Positions 36,627 through 48,300 of a stretch of DNA of 64,000 nt are shown one piece after another (positions within the stretch are counted from its first letter, which is position 1; each line of letters begins with the position of its first letter). The notes under the pieces are model-generated. The model was not told where the DNA came from. It did no database searches and was given only the letters and a program-made list of their open reading frames with translations. The translations under genes were made by a program, and so were the position numbers. This stretch comes from Pseudoalteromonas luteoviolacea H33-S. Its GTDB lineage: Bacteria > Pseudomonadota > Gammaproteobacteria > Enterobacterales > Alteromonadaceae. The stretch is taken from NCBI RefSeq assembly GCF_001625695.1, contig NZ_AUXY01000078.1, positions 40,479-104,478 of the forward strand, read 5' to 3'.

Positions 36627-37073
36627 TGTATATCCCCTAGGTAAAGGTAGTGAAATTTAATATTTTTAGTTGTGCTTAGATGATACATAATAACAATACT
36701 GCATTGTTGGCATTTATCGCATAAAACTTACAGTTGAACCGAAAATCCACGTAAAAGGTACAAATCATGCTTAATGGTGGCGGTTTTTTCTGTTGTTCAA
36801 CGGCGTTTGATGAACTGTGTTTTATACGTAACTTCCTCTCATTTTCGGCGCTTAATATCGAAAATGGATGTTAAACGCACTAAATATGTTGATTTAGTTA
36901 TTTTCCTAAATTTAGCGATGAAATATTTTTATCAACTTAGTCGGTGATAATGTTATCTTATAACATAACGTATTTCAGCTGTTTTGTTATACGCTCTGTC
37001 GCATGTGTCTCAAAAAGGTAGCAGCGCATTGGTATATTTTTCAGCTGTTAACTAACTGAGTGACTGAATTAAG
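36627..37073. other. Divergent promoter region with a Zur-like palindrome
   Basis: 447 bp separating the M3 peptidase and the alkaline phosphatase. It holds the palindrome at 36950-36966 and otherwise only AT-rich promoter sequence. A 35-codon frame at 36767-36874 with an AAGG upstream looks random. Confidence 0.45.
36950..36966. promoter_or_regulatory. Zur-like operator upstream of the alkaline phosphatase
   Basis: ATGTTAT-CTT-ATAACAT is a perfect 7-3-7 palindrome and matches 15 of 17 positions of the gammaproteobacterial Zur consensus. It lies about 108 bp before the phosphatase start and about 320 bp before the M3 peptidase start. Both genes encode zinc enzymes. Confidence 0.5.
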
Positions 37074-38648
37074 ATGCAAAAATTATTTAAATTATCGCTA
37101 ATTGCCACAGTGATGTTATCAACCTCATGTGCAATACAACCTAATAAAAAACAAGAAATAACAGAGTCAAGTGGCCCTAAAAATATTATTTTAATGGTGT
37201 CAGATGGCATTGGCTTTAATGGGTGGTTAGCAGCCGATTATTATCAAGGCCTTGCGGGTCAACAAACTTACCAGGTGACACGTCCTGATGGGACACAACC
37301 TCTAGTTTTTGGATTGGCACATAGCGCATTAAATTTAGTGGATGAAGATGGCAATACGTTAGCCAGAGGTGCAGATTTATCAACAGCAGCAGGTGCTGTA
37401 GAGCAAGGCTATGATCCGCAAACCCGTTGGCAGCGCTTTGAAAATGCGATGTTAAATGATTACACCGAATCAGGAAGTTATACCTCTTATACCGATAGTG
37501 CCGCAGCGGGTACGGCGTTAATGAGTGGCCGTAAAACAGCTGTTGGTCGGGTGAATATGGATTGGAGCAATAGTGAGCAATTCGATACGATTGCGCAAAT
37601 TGCAATGAAACAGGGACTATCTGCGGGTACTGTGACATCTGTGATGGTTTCTCACGCGACGCCTGCTGCTGCGGTGGCACACAATGTATCTCGCAATAAT
37701 TACGCTGAGATTTTCAACGAAATGCATGACTCTGGCCTGTCTGTGATCATGGGCGCAGGACACCCAATTTATGACGCCAGCGGACAGTTAAAACCACAAG
37801 ACAAGCAAACATACAAATACGTGGGCGGTGAGCAAACATATAACGCGTTACGTGCTAACGAGAAAGGAAGTGCTGCTGCGTATATCGAGTCTAAACCTGA
37901 ATTTGAAGCGTTGGCGCAAGGAGAGTCTCTTCCTAAGCGCGTCGTCGGGATTGTCCGTTCAGGTTCGACATTGCAAGCGAGTCGATCTGGTTTAAATAGT
38001 GCAAATACGCCCTCAGGTATGGCATTTAACGAGGGCGTGCCAAGCCTAGCAACCATGAGCTTGGGGGCATTAAATGTATTGAACCAAGACCAAGACGGTT
38101 TTTTTGCCATGATTGAAGGTGGTGCAGTGGATTGGATGGGGCACGCCAACAATATGCCGAGGTTCATCGAAGAGCAAGTTGACTTCAACCAAGCTGTGGA
38201 CGCAGTAATCAAGTGGGTTGAAACTAATTCTAGTTGGGACGAAACCTTGCTGATTATCACCTCAGATCACGAATGCGGTGGGATCTGGGGAGAGGGCACT
38301 TGGACAAATGGCCAAGGTGGTGCAGTTGCAATGGATAGAAGTAAAGCGTCTTTAGAAACGGCACGTTTTAACCCAGCAGAAGATCAATTTAACGCTTTCT
38401 TAGCGGTTCAAAACAGAGGTAAAGGTAATATCCCTGGGTATCAATGGGCTTCGCGTAACCATACCAATGAGTTAGTCCCTCTTTGGGTGCTGGGTAAAGG
38501 TGCTGACAGATTTAAGGAATTTTCTCGCACAGATCCAAAAGCTGGGCAGCTTTGGGGCGAGCATTATAATTGGAATGGTAACTACGTTGACAACACCAGC
38601 GTATTTCAGGTGATGGAAGCCGCATTACTGCGATCAACTGTCCGATAA
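37074..38648 (+). CDS. Alkaline phosphatase, lipoprotein
   Basis: 524 residues with a lipoprotein signal peptide (STSC lipobox). Alkaline phosphatase motifs: MVSDGIGFNGW with the metal ligand Asp44; the nucleophile Ser142 in YTDSAAAGTALMSGRKT; MIEGGAVDWMGHANN; and ITSDHECGG, which holds metal-binding Asp and His. The enzyme releases phosphate from esters in the periplasm using two zinc ions and one magnesium. No pho box was identified, but a Zur-like palindrome lies upstream. A TGCTTACTT hairpin (38660-38689) follows. Confidence 0.9.
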   Translation: MQKLFKLSLIATVMLSTSCAIQPNKKQEITESSGPKNIILMVSDGIGFNGWLAADYYQGLAGQQTYQVTRPDGTQPLVFGLAHSALNLVDEDGNTLARGADLSTAAGAVEQGYDPQTRWQRFENAMLNDYTESGSYTSYTDSAAAGTALMSGRKTAVGRVNMDWSNSEQFDTIAQIAMKQGLSAGTVTSVMVSHATPAAAVAHNVSRNNYAEIFNEMHDSGLSVIMGAGHPIYDASGQLKPQDKQTYKYVGGEQTYNALRANEKGSAAAYIESKPEFEALAQGESLPKRVVGIVRSGSTLQASRSGLNSANTPSGMAFNEGVPSLATMSLGALNVLNQDQDGFFAMIEGGAVDWMGHANNMPRFIEEQVDFNQAVDAVIKWVETNSSWDETLLIITSDHECGGIWGEGTWTNGQGGAVAMDRSKASLETARFNPAEDQFNAFLAVQNRGKGNIPGYQWASRNHTNELVPLWVLGKGADRFKEFSRTDPKAGQLWGEHYNWNGNYVDNTSVFQVMEAALLRSTVR

Positions 38649-38659
38649 AACGTGCTACC

Positions 38660-38689
38660 AAGTAAGCATGCGGCTCTGTGTGCTTACTT
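38660..38689 (+). terminator. Hairpin after the alkaline phosphatase
   Basis: AAGTAAGCA pairs perfectly with TGCTTACTT around a 12-nt loop, 11 bp past the stop. No T-run follows. Confidence 0.5.
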
Positions 38690-38804
38690 CCCCAAACATT
38701 TTTAAATCAATCACTTTCTTAAATACTTTACATTTAACACTGTTTAAATACACAGTATTTGTGGTGTCGTGTTTCGAAACTAAAAACAATCAACAGGAAG
38801 ACCC

Positions 38805-39293
38805 ATGCTTCAAACACGTGAGCACAATGAACCAAAGGATTTCGATTTTATTATTGGCGAATGGCAAGTAAAACACCGTCGTTTAAAAGATATTTTAAAT
38901 GGCTCGCAAGAATGGATTGAATTTGATGGCCAATCATCCACAGTGAAAACACTGGGTGGGTTTGGTAATGTCGAAGATAATCATTTGCACATGCCAAGTG
39001 AGTCAATAAGAGCAAAAGCAGTTCGCTCTTACAACAGTGAGACCAATGAGTGGTCTATTTGGTGGCTTGATGGGAGAAACCCCGGCGCAATGGATACCCC
39101 TGTTGTAGGACAGTTCACGGATGGCGTAGGGCGTTTTTATGCTGATGAAACCTACAATGGTGTGGCTGTTAAGGTCAGATTTGTATGGGACTCAACAAAC
39201 CCTGATATGCCAACTTGGCAGCAAGCATTTTCTAAAGATGATGGCGAAACATGGGAAGTGAACTGGAAGATGGAATTTACCCGCGTACAGTAA
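38805..39293 (+). CDS. DUF1579-like protein
   Basis: 162 residues without a signal peptide; AGGA precedes the ATG. The start FDFIIGEWQVKHRRL, the central WSIWWLDGRNP and the end WQQAFSKDDGETWEVNWKMEFTRV are typical of DUF1579 and related small beta-barrel proteins. Function of the family is unknown. Single gene, closed by a hairpin shared with the convergent TonB receptor gene. Confidence 0.75.
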   Translation: MLQTREHNEPKDFDFIIGEWQVKHRRLKDILNGSQEWIEFDGQSSTVKTLGGFGNVEDNHLHMPSESIRAKAVRSYNSETNEWSIWWLDGRNPGAMDTPVVGQFTDGVGRFYADETYNGVAVKVRFVWDSTNPDMPTWQQAFSKDDGETWEVNWKMEFTRVQ

Positions 39294-39336
39294 TTCACAA
39301 TCTACTACGCTCGCCACCCTCTAAGTAGGTGAAAAG

Positions 39337-39368
39337 GGGAAATAGAGTTAAGTCTATTTCCCTTATTT
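39337..39368. terminator. Bidirectional intrinsic terminator
   Basis: GGGAAATAGA pairs with TCTATTTCCC around a 6-nt loop, with TTATTT on the plus side and CCTTTTC on the minus side. It serves the DUF1579-like gene and the TonB receptor. Confidence 0.8.
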
Positions 39369-39382
39369 ATTACTAAAGCGCC

Positions 39383-41371
39383 TTAACCAAACGTGACTCT
39401 CACTCCTGCATTGACAGTAAATCCGTCATTGCGAGACCAAATATCGGTTGTCCAGCGTCCACTTTTTGCCTGTTGCGGCAGCAAGAGTGAGTAATCTTTG
39501 GTTTGACGGATATTCAGTAAGTTTTCAGCATTTAAAAACCAACTGACATTGCCCAGCGTGATTTGGCCCAGCAGTCCAAGGTGCCAATATGGGTTGCTGT
39601 TGTCCAGATAGGGATTGTTTTCTAGCTTTTGCGTGCCAGTATAATAGGCTTCAAATCCAACTAAATGACTACCATGTTCTTCCCACATGATCACCGCACC
39701 AGCAGAGTGTCTTGGTGTCAAAGCAAGAGGTTCGCGACCAAAACCTGTCGATGTTGCTTTACTGGCATCTGTATATAAGTAGCTGGCGGTCAATTTAATG
39801 TCATGCCAACGATAACGCAGTAGTAATTCAGTACCGCGAATTTCACTTTGCCCAAGCGCGTTCACAATACGCACCGTTTTACCCGAAAGCGTACTAGCAC
39901 TATCTAGCATTTCAAGCTCTGTGACGTTATCCACATCAGAAGCAAATAAGGTCATGCTGGCTTCGATGCCATTGAACGTATAGCCAAGATCAATGGATGC
40001 GGTCGTTGCGCGCTCAGCTTCTAAATCTGTCATCGGCGCAAGTCGTGAAAGGCCCGTATCATCAATGTCTTCGATAAAGGGCGTGGGGGCATAGAATCCT
40101 TTGCCGTATGAGCCACGTACCGTCCAATCACTTGGGTTGTAGAGTACAGAAATGCGTGGACTGAATTGCGTGCCATATTCACTGTGCCAGTCCGCTCGGG
40201 CACTAAGTGACATCGCGACATCTTGGGTGATGTCGTAATCTAATTGTGAAAATAGGCCCGGAACTTCAAATTGGTAGTTAAAGTCAGGGTAACTTTCTGA
40301 TGAAAACGCATCGCTTTGATGCGCAATGCCCACAAGCCAAGCTGCATCGTCCGTATAGCCAGATAAACTCGTTTCAAGCAGGTAGCTTTCATGCGTGTCG
40401 TTTTCTAGTATTTGGCCATATTGATGGTCGTGATCTTGATGCATGACAGAACCTCGGACATTGAGGTTGAGCACGTCGTCTAGTGGTTGCTCAAAGATAA
40501 AACCGCTGTCGAGCCTAGTGGTATCTTGTGCCTGAACATAGGGTTGTCCATCAGGCATGAGTGCACCTTCAAGAGTTCCCGCTGTACGCTGCTCAGTCAT
40601 GGCACCAAATGTGGCATATAAGTTTGCACCACTGTCACTAGACCAATAAAGTCGAGGCCGCATAGTCGCCCGGTTGTAAGCAGCCATATCTACCCAGCCG
40701 TCATTATCAAGGTCTTTTGCTGCTTGATGGTGCGCCCCTGCAGTGATAGATGTACTGAGTGTTTCTGTTACTGGCGAAGCGACATAAGCTGTGATGTCTT
40801 GACCATCTTTAGAGGTCGCATTAAATAAAACTTCCCCTTCAAATTGGTCTGAAGGGGTGCGCGATATTAAGTTGATCACGCCACCCAGTGCCGAGCCACC
40901 ATAGAGCGACGATGCCGACCCTTTGATGATTTCGACGTTGGCCAGATCAGTTGGTGGGATCTGAAGTAACCCGATTGACGCACTTTGGCCGCCATATAAA
41001 GGTAAGCCGTCGCTTAATAGCTGGGTATAACGGCCGTATAACCCTTGTAATCTAATATTGGCACTGCCGAGCGCCGGTGATGTATTTTGTACTCTGACTC
41101 CTCCTGTTTCGGCGACGAGCATTGAAATGTTGCCCGGTCTCATCAGGGCTTTTTCTTGCACCTCTTCTGCATTGATGACTTCGGTGCGTGTGGCTGATTC
41201 TGTAACGATACGGCCAAGTCTAGATGCAGTAACTTGGATTTTTTCAACCTGATTATTGTTATGGTCGTGGTGATGATCGCCATGGCTGTCTTCATGATGA
41301 TGCTCACCTGCATATGATACAAACGGCAGGAGCATCGCAGAGATGGCGATAGTAGAATAGGTGTTAAGCAT
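39383..41371 (-). CDS. TonB-dependent outer-membrane receptor with a His-rich N-terminus
   Basis: 662 residues from the ATG at 41371, chosen because it opens straight into a signal peptide ending SYAGEHH. The mature N-terminus is a His-rich tract (GEHHHEDSHGDHHHDHNN), a likely metal-collecting tail. The plug domain follows (IQVTASRLGRIVTESATRTE, NIRLQGLYGRYTQLLSDGLP, and GSASSLYGGSALGGVINLI), then a 22-strand barrel ending in the usual aromatic strand (VNAGVRVTFG). It should import a metal complex using TonB energy; zinc (ZnuD-like) or copper is likely, given the tail. It lies 90 bp downstream of a Cys-rich gene on the same strand, probably one operon. Confidence 0.9.
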   Translation of the reverse strand: MLNTYSTIAISAMLLPFVSYAGEHHHEDSHGDHHHDHNNNQVEKIQVTASRLGRIVTESATRTEVINAEEVQEKALMRPGNISMLVAETGGVRVQNTSPALGSANIRLQGLYGRYTQLLSDGLPLYGGQSASIGLLQIPPTDLANVEIIKGSASSLYGGSALGGVINLISRTPSDQFEGEVLFNATSKDGQDITAYVASPVTETLSTSITAGAHHQAAKDLDNDGWVDMAAYNRATMRPRLYWSSDSGANLYATFGAMTEQRTAGTLEGALMPDGQPYVQAQDTTRLDSGFIFEQPLDDVLNLNVRGSVMHQDHDHQYGQILENDTHESYLLETSLSGYTDDAAWLVGIAHQSDAFSSESYPDFNYQFEVPGLFSQLDYDITQDVAMSLSARADWHSEYGTQFSPRISVLYNPSDWTVRGSYGKGFYAPTPFIEDIDDTGLSRLAPMTDLEAERATTASIDLGYTFNGIEASMTLFASDVDNVTELEMLDSASTLSGKTVRIVNALGQSEIRGTELLLRYRWHDIKLTASYLYTDASKATSTGFGREPLALTPRHSAGAVIMWEEHGSHLVGFEAYYTGTQKLENNPYLDNSNPYWHLGLLGQITLGNVSWFLNAENLLNIRQTKDYSLLLPQQAKSGRWTTDIWSRNDGFTVNAGVRVTFG

Positions 41372-41461
41372 TTTAACCTCTAAATATGCAAAAGCGATAC
41401 GCACAATGCGTATAAATAAAATGAATTTTAAAAAATGTGCGAATTACAGGCGCACTGATCC

Positions 41462-41836
41462 TTAAGAGGTAAAAATAGGGGGACGAAAGAGTAAATCCTT
41501 CATGTCAATCGGGTGCTGATGGGCAATAGTATGTGCCAAATGATGGTATTTAGATAACGATACTGATTGATTGTCTGGTTTCACATAGGCGAAAGTCATA
41601 CAGGCATTTGCAGGGCAAATACATTCATCTTCACAGCAGTCAACCTCACAACAATCATCCTCACTTTGCGCGTTTTGTTTGGCAGTGTCTAAAGAAATTG
41701 AAGCAGGGGTATGCACATCAGAAACAAGTACTGAGTCTTGTTCATAAGACATCACGAAATTATATGCGAGCGACTGGCCAACAAAGGCGACTAACACAGC
41801 AGCAATAACAAAGATGTGTGATAAGTGCTTAAGCAT
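41462..41836 (-). CDS. Small Cys/His-containing exported protein in front of the TonB receptor
   Basis: 124 residues with an N-terminal hydrophobic segment (signal peptide or anchor, about 6-25). A central acidic block has seven cysteines (DDCCEVDCCEDECICPANAC, about residues 60-79), and the C-terminus has several His residues (KYHHLAHTIAHQHP) and ends LLFRPPIFTS. This recalls DUF2946/CopL-like proteins that accompany metal TonB receptors. A metal-binding or sensing role is inferred. The gene is upstream of the receptor gene on the same strand, spaced 90 bp. Confidence 0.7.
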   Translation of the reverse strand: MLKHLSHIFVIAAVLVAFVGQSLAYNFVMSYEQDSVLVSDVHTPASISLDTAKQNAQSEDDCCEVDCCEDECICPANACMTFAYVKPDNQSVSLSKYHHLAHTIAHQHPIDMKDLLFRPPIFTS

Positions 41837-42375
41837 ACGATTCTCAGTGACGAAAGTGAGCGTACTTTAGAATATTTTACCTAGTTTGTGAATAGGTATG
41901 CGGTTAACTGATGTTTATTCTCTTTATAAGTCTGATGTGTAAATACAACAGCGTTTTACTTAAATAGCGGCTGTAAGGAATGCAAGGAGTCAATCAAGCG
42001 AGCAAGTACTATTCGATTTTTAGAAACCCTAACCAGCTAAGGGTTTCTGGTTTTGCCGTATAGGTCAGATTATCAAAGTCGCTAAGTCAACGCTTCAGTT
42101 GTTAATTTAATATGTCCTTTTAGCCATGTTTATATCAAATTTCAAGCGTATTAAATGAATTTAAAATGATGAAGTTGGTGAATATATATTCGCAATAAAA
42201 ATTAACCTCAAGGTTTTGTTAATTTTATCTTTTTTATAGGTTTTATTTTTGTAAGTTTATGATTTATATGTTTTTGTTTTTTCCTTTTTAATATAGCATT
42301 GCCCGGGTTTTATTTTGCAGACCGACAAGTAGTTGATCTTATTTAGTCGATTTTTAAATTAGGGAGTGATGTCTG
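41837..42375. other. Intergenic region between divergent genes
   Basis: 540 bp. A hairpin (AGAAACCCT/AGGGTTTCT, 42022-42048) lies near the middle. The rest is AT-rich promoter sequence; I found no Zur-like box here. Confidence 0.5.
42022..42048. terminator. Isolated hairpin in the 41.8-42.4 kb gap
   Basis: AGAAACCCT pairs with AGGGTTTCT around a 9-nt loop. Neither neighbour ends here, so it may stop an unannotated or stray transcript; on the minus strand AAAAATCG follows, which is not a T-run. Confidence 0.35.
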
Positions 42376-45300
42376 TTGATTTCTTTTAGGCGATCTAACG
42401 CTTTTTTTAGAGCATTTATTTCAATTGTTTTTTTATTAAGCATAGCTGCATGCGGGGGAGCAGGAGAGGAGGAAGGTTCAGCCGATCCTCAAGAAGGGAA
42501 TAGTGGGCCTGAAGCAGTAAACCCAGCACCCCAAGTTGATATTTATGGTGTTACGCATATTGATGAGCAGGAAGAGTTTAAACTCACTTTTAATGCTAAT
42601 GTCGGTGCTGATGTACGTATCACTTGGTCATATGACGCCGATATTGAGCTAAACATCTCAGGTGATGATTCATCGACATTAACGGTGATATCTCCCGATA
42701 TAATAGAAAGTCAAAAAGTAACTTTTTTAGTTGAGTTATTGCTTCAAGATGGCACTTCTGCGACTGATGAACATGTTGTTTTTATCAATGCGCGTGATAA
42801 CGTCCCACCAGAGGCCTCTATTCAAATTGATGAAACCCCCGTTGAGCGCCAAGCGTTTGAGTTAATTGGCGTGGCAGATGACGTTGATGGCGAAGTTGTA
42901 GAGCATCTTTGGACTCATAATTCAGCGCTGGCCTTAGTTCTTGCGGGTGAAAATAGTAGCACTTTAACGGTGACAAGCCCCGATATTCAATCATCACATG
43001 AAGTCTTATTTACCTATACAGTGACTGATAATCAAGGTGATAGCACCAGTGTCTCTAAGCTGATCTCAATGGAGCCTTTGACAGTAACTTTTACGCTTGC
43101 AGGTAAGGTCACTGATGCGCCAATTGCACATGCTAAAGTTGATTTTGAGGTCGGTACTGGGCTATGGACAGCGATTGCAGATGAAAATGGTGATTATGCT
43201 TTAGAAATCGATGTCGATGAGGCGTATACCTCGGAGTTAGCGACATTAAAGGCAACAGGGGTTGATGATCAGAGTAATGTGGTATTGGTTTCTCAGTTGA
43301 ACTCTGTCGGCTTTATTGCTGAGCAAGCTGGTGCTGATAAAATTGTCACCGCGCTGGAGCTGTTTGATGTCAATATTACGAATGTAACGACAGCAGAATA
43401 TTCACTTTTAGGTCAAGATCTAAATGGCTATAGCAATGATGATGAGCTAAATGAGGCAAAATCACGAATTTCGTCACAACAAAAATTAACGATTGCGGTG
43501 ATGCTTAAAGCAATCATTGATCACGAAATTCAATTGCCTGAAGAAAGTGCTACAACACTTGAACTTGTCCAAAACTTTGAATTGACCGAGCAGTTAATAA
43601 CACGCTTGCAAGCAAATTATCCTGAGTTATTTACTCAAATTGAGAGCGATATACTCAATGATGAGACCTTGGTTGAGAGCACTGCGTTTTTGCCAGAAGG
43701 CGAATATATTTTGGCCGAAACACAGTTTTTCGATGGCCTGAATGTTCATTTAGATTTTAATGAAAATAATACCGGCTTTTTAACCCTGTCAGGCAAACGC
43801 ATCTTTTTCAATTGGCAACAAAATGGCATCAATACGCGCGTCGATCTCAATGAAGAGTTATTGGTAAAAAATGCAGGATTAGAACAACACATTGGCTTTT
43901 ACACTTCATCATTCTCGATTAAACATTATGAACGAAATCAACAGTCTTTAGCAGTACAAGTTGAATTTGATTTATCTCAACCATTAGATGAGCTACCGTC
44001 AGGGCAGTATTCGACAGTCGCTGAGTTATTTGCAAAAGATGATCTACAAGCAGTAACTGAGGAGATGCTTATAGGTACGTGGAGCTTAGACTTTGCGACT
44101 ACGAATGAGCATTTTATTGTCGACCTGACATTCAGTGAAAATGGCATTGTCGAGATAAGCGAAGGTTTTGGGACTCGTCAAGTTGAGTGGCGTTTAAGCC
44201 AAGGCAATATTGAAATTGATGATGGGTTGCAGAGTTTTAAAATCAGCTTGATAAGAGCGTTTAACTTGGGCTATCAAAGTGTTGTATATCACGGTGCGGT
44301 ATATCAGCAAGGCACTTTTGTTAAGCATCAAACTGTTAACTTTACTGATATTGACTATCAAAAAACATGGCGAAAAACACACAGTAACAAGTCACAGTCT
44401 GCCTTTTATGTGGATGAGCATGATAATTTTAACTTTAAATGGCACCGTCATATTCAAGGTAGTAATGATGAGGGCGTTTTAAAGCGATTTGAATATGCAT
44501 TAAATGACCTTAAAACTGAATATTGCAATGTTGAGTTTATTGGGTGTGAGATTTCAACAACGCATCACTTTAAACTCTTGGCTCAGGTGGGTAATACCAT
44601 TGCTGTTTCATATCATAGAGACAAGCTCGCTGTGTCAGATAAACCGACAGAGATACAGTTTTATACGTTATCTGATCATAAGTGGCAGCATGGTGAGTTT
44701 ACTCAAGCCTTGTTTAGTACCAATAAAGTTGAGCAACTTTTTTCTGCCCAAACCAATTTATATTCTGTAAGAGGCAATGAGATCTCGCAGTTGAGTAGCC
44801 AGTATTTTTGCTCATCAAATGAAGGCTGTTTCGACTCAATTGCATTGAATGGCACTGTTTATAAATCTTCGATAGAAAATCAGAAGCTGAAGCTTGAAGC
44901 GTATCCGAGCGGTGAAATTTCATATATGGAGATCATAAATGAGTCTGACAATGCGATTTCAATGTGTCTCTATGCCCACGAAAGCATTTGTACAAACGGT
45001 ACAAGACTTGATTTCACGTTTATAAAGCCAGAGCTTGACGTCGTTGTCACACAAACAGGTCAAGGGCGACTGATTACTTCGACAGATAAGTTCTACTTTA
45101 GAGAGCACTTTGCTGTTTTTATCGAAGAAGTCGATGGGTATATTCTTGACTCGATTTCAGGGTGTGCCGGGGAGCTAAAAACCGTTGGTGAACACGTCAT
45201 ATATGAAATCACAAATCCTACCACAGCTTGTGAGATTAAGGCTGAGTTTGTTCCTAAAGCTATGCATACGCAAAGCGCTGTTTTAGTAGATGCGACACGG

Positions 45301-48300
45301 TCTGAATTGATGGATAGTTGGTTCTATACAATTGACTCAGACAATGCAGGCACATATTACGGACTAGATAAGCAAGTTGGCTTCAATATTGAAAGTTTAG
45401 GGCTATCTAATTACCAATTTATATTTGATGATTACATTCGAACTCGCGTCAATGGTGACGACTTTTTTGCAGCTAAATTTTCACTTGAGTACGATGTTAA
45501 CGGCACAACAGCGTGCTGGTACGGTGCCAAATCGGATGGTTCAGTAGATGCCATCTTCCAATTTGAGAGCATGGTTTGTACCGCAGTTGAGTTAGCATCG
45601 CAGCAGCCAGTGGCTGAAATTGAAAGCAGTGAGCTTGTGGGTCAGTGGTATTTTAATTTTGATACCTCCCTTAATTGGTATCAACTCATTTTAAATGCCG
45701 ACAGTACGGGGACACTCACAACATTAAACCATGTTGGTGGAGAAGAACAACTTTATATCAATTGGGCTATCAGCGCTGATGATAAGCTTGAAATCACGGA
45801 TGAAACGGGGGCATTCTCTTCGCTACAACTGATCAAAAAAACGGATACAGTTTATACGTTTTTGGCAAATGAGTTGGTTGAAAGCAATGATGGTCAAAAT
45901 CCTAGCTGGCTAAGAAGTGGTACATGGTCGTTTATCAAACAACAAGAGCAAGCAATTGGCTTATCAGACATAACGGGGATGTGGCCTGTTAGCAACCATG
46001 AGCTGAGTGCTTTTTATCTTTTTGCTGATGGCGAAGTCCGAAATGGTCTGCTTAATGGTGCTGCATCTGCGGTACTTGATGATAATACGCTCAGGGTTTC
46101 TGCAGGCTACAATTCGAACAGAGGAAAGTTTGAGCATTTATGTGATACAACGCGCTATGAATGTACGGAGCGTGTTATTGGGGAATACCACATTATCGCG
46201 TTGAATGGGCAAACTGCTTATATTCGTTTTGTTGACGAAATAAATGATCAGCATGTTTTCAAAGCCATCAATATTGATAGCAGTGACAATGTTTCTCAGG
46301 GAATTGAGACTCACCATGTCTCAAATACAACCTATTATGAGAAAAGAGCAGGCAAAGTCCGCACTTGGAATTTCCTCAGAAATTGGCGCGGGGAACTTTC
46401 AGTTACTTTTGATGGTGTATACCCCGCGTCAGCTGTTGAGCTGTCACAAGGTAATTTGGAAATCACGATAGATGATGAGGCGTTATCTTATCGTTTGATT
46501 GAGGTTTCATTAGAAGGTCTTACACTCTGCCAGCTGAGTCAGGGAGCCTGTGAGCAAGATATGCAAACTAGGCTGTTTTTCCAAGTACCACATGTCGCTG
46601 TCTCATTGGATATACCTGAAATACTTGAACCCAAACATAACTTAGTTTCTGGTCAACTGAAATACGGTACGCAATTAGAGGTGAAGATTGCACGGCCAAT
46701 GCAAGGCCATTACGCGGATTCATTTTCTGGATGTGGTATTACACGACCTGAAGAGATAAGTAGTGGTTATGTGTCTTTTTTATCGGATACGTTAACAGAG
46801 TCATGTTCATTACAGATGACCGCGGCACCAATTCCTGACTCAAATTCGCAAAGGTTAGGTATCAAGGATAAGGTGATAAGTCACTGTATAAATAAATCGT
46901 TCAACGAGTATGTCGAGTATCAAAATGCACTGTTTTGCCAGCGCGGTGGGTTAGATCTTGGTGATATGACCAACTTGGAAGGGATAGAAAAGCTGACATA
47001 TCTAACTCAGCTTAATTTTAGAGGGGTCACAATTAGTAAAGAAGGTGCTCGAAGGTTAGCAGGTTTAACGAATTTACAGTCTATCAGTTGGGATACGAAC
47101 TCCTCAGATAACACATTTGGCGACCTCGAGTTGGATTTATCACAACTCACGAATCTAGTAACCTTAGAGACTAAGTATATGCCTTTGGCCAGCATAACTT
47201 TGCCAAATACACCAACCTTGCGAAAGTTGTCCTTGTCGCTTACAGGGCTAGCAGAAGTCGATGTATCTGGGTTAACGGGATTAAGATATTTAGATGTGAG
47301 TTATTCAAAAATTAGCTCGCTGGATTTATCAAATAATAAAGCGTTGTATAGTTTAAATGGGAGTAGCTCTTCGCTGCAAAATATTACGGGTGTCACAGCG
47401 GAGCATATCCTTGATTCTGCTTATTTAGATAGAACACATTTTGAAACCTTGGATTTAACTGGGTTTGATAACCTAACTAGGTTAGAGTTGGCTGTTTCGA
47501 GGTTAAAAGAAATAGATATATCAAAAGCGCCGAGGTTAAAAAGCTTTAAAGCAGATAGATCTCAGTTACATACAATGAATTTTGCCAATGTTTCAGGTGT
47601 TACGTTCGCAAATCTATCAGAGACGCCATTGACAGAGCTCAGTGCTGAGATGATGCCAAAATTACAGTTTTTGGACCTAGTAAAAAATTCCCTAACGTAT
47701 TTGGATTTGTCTCAACATCAGGACTTGCAAAGCGTGTCAGCATGGCAAGGCACACTCAAGAGTGTTCTGTTACCAGACAATGAAGATGCATTTGATGGCA
47801 ATTTTTCACTGCAAGCAAATAAAATTGAACGATTGGTGATTCCAGCTAACTCTAATAATACAAGGATAGATGTAAATAATAACCTGCTGACTGAACTGAT
47901 TGTTTTGGGTACGCCGAGTAGTGTCTATGCAGAAAACAACTTATTGGAGACTGTGTCGATACATTATGATTCAAAGGTGACTTCTTTGTCCCTTTCAGGA
48001 AATCAGCTAACGCAGGTTGATATTTCAGGGGAGATCGTAAACCTAGATCTATCGGATAACCAGCTAACATCATTTTCAATACCTGAGGGTGCTCAATTCC
48101 ATAACTTGAACTTATCGAAAAATGCGCTGAACAGGCTCTCTGGTTCTGGCAAATTAGGTTCTAGTTTGGACGTTTCAAATACGTCGTTATCAGAGTTAGA
48201 TTTAACGCCATTTGGTGCGATAACAAGTCTAGATATTAGCTTAACAAATATTGCATCTATAGATATACCAGCCACCTTGAGTGGTTTAACGGCTCGAGCA

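Noticed and set aside
36767..36874. 35-codon frame with AAGG upstream in the peptidase/phosphatase gap
   Set aside because: Product looks random, and the region is better explained as a divergent promoter.
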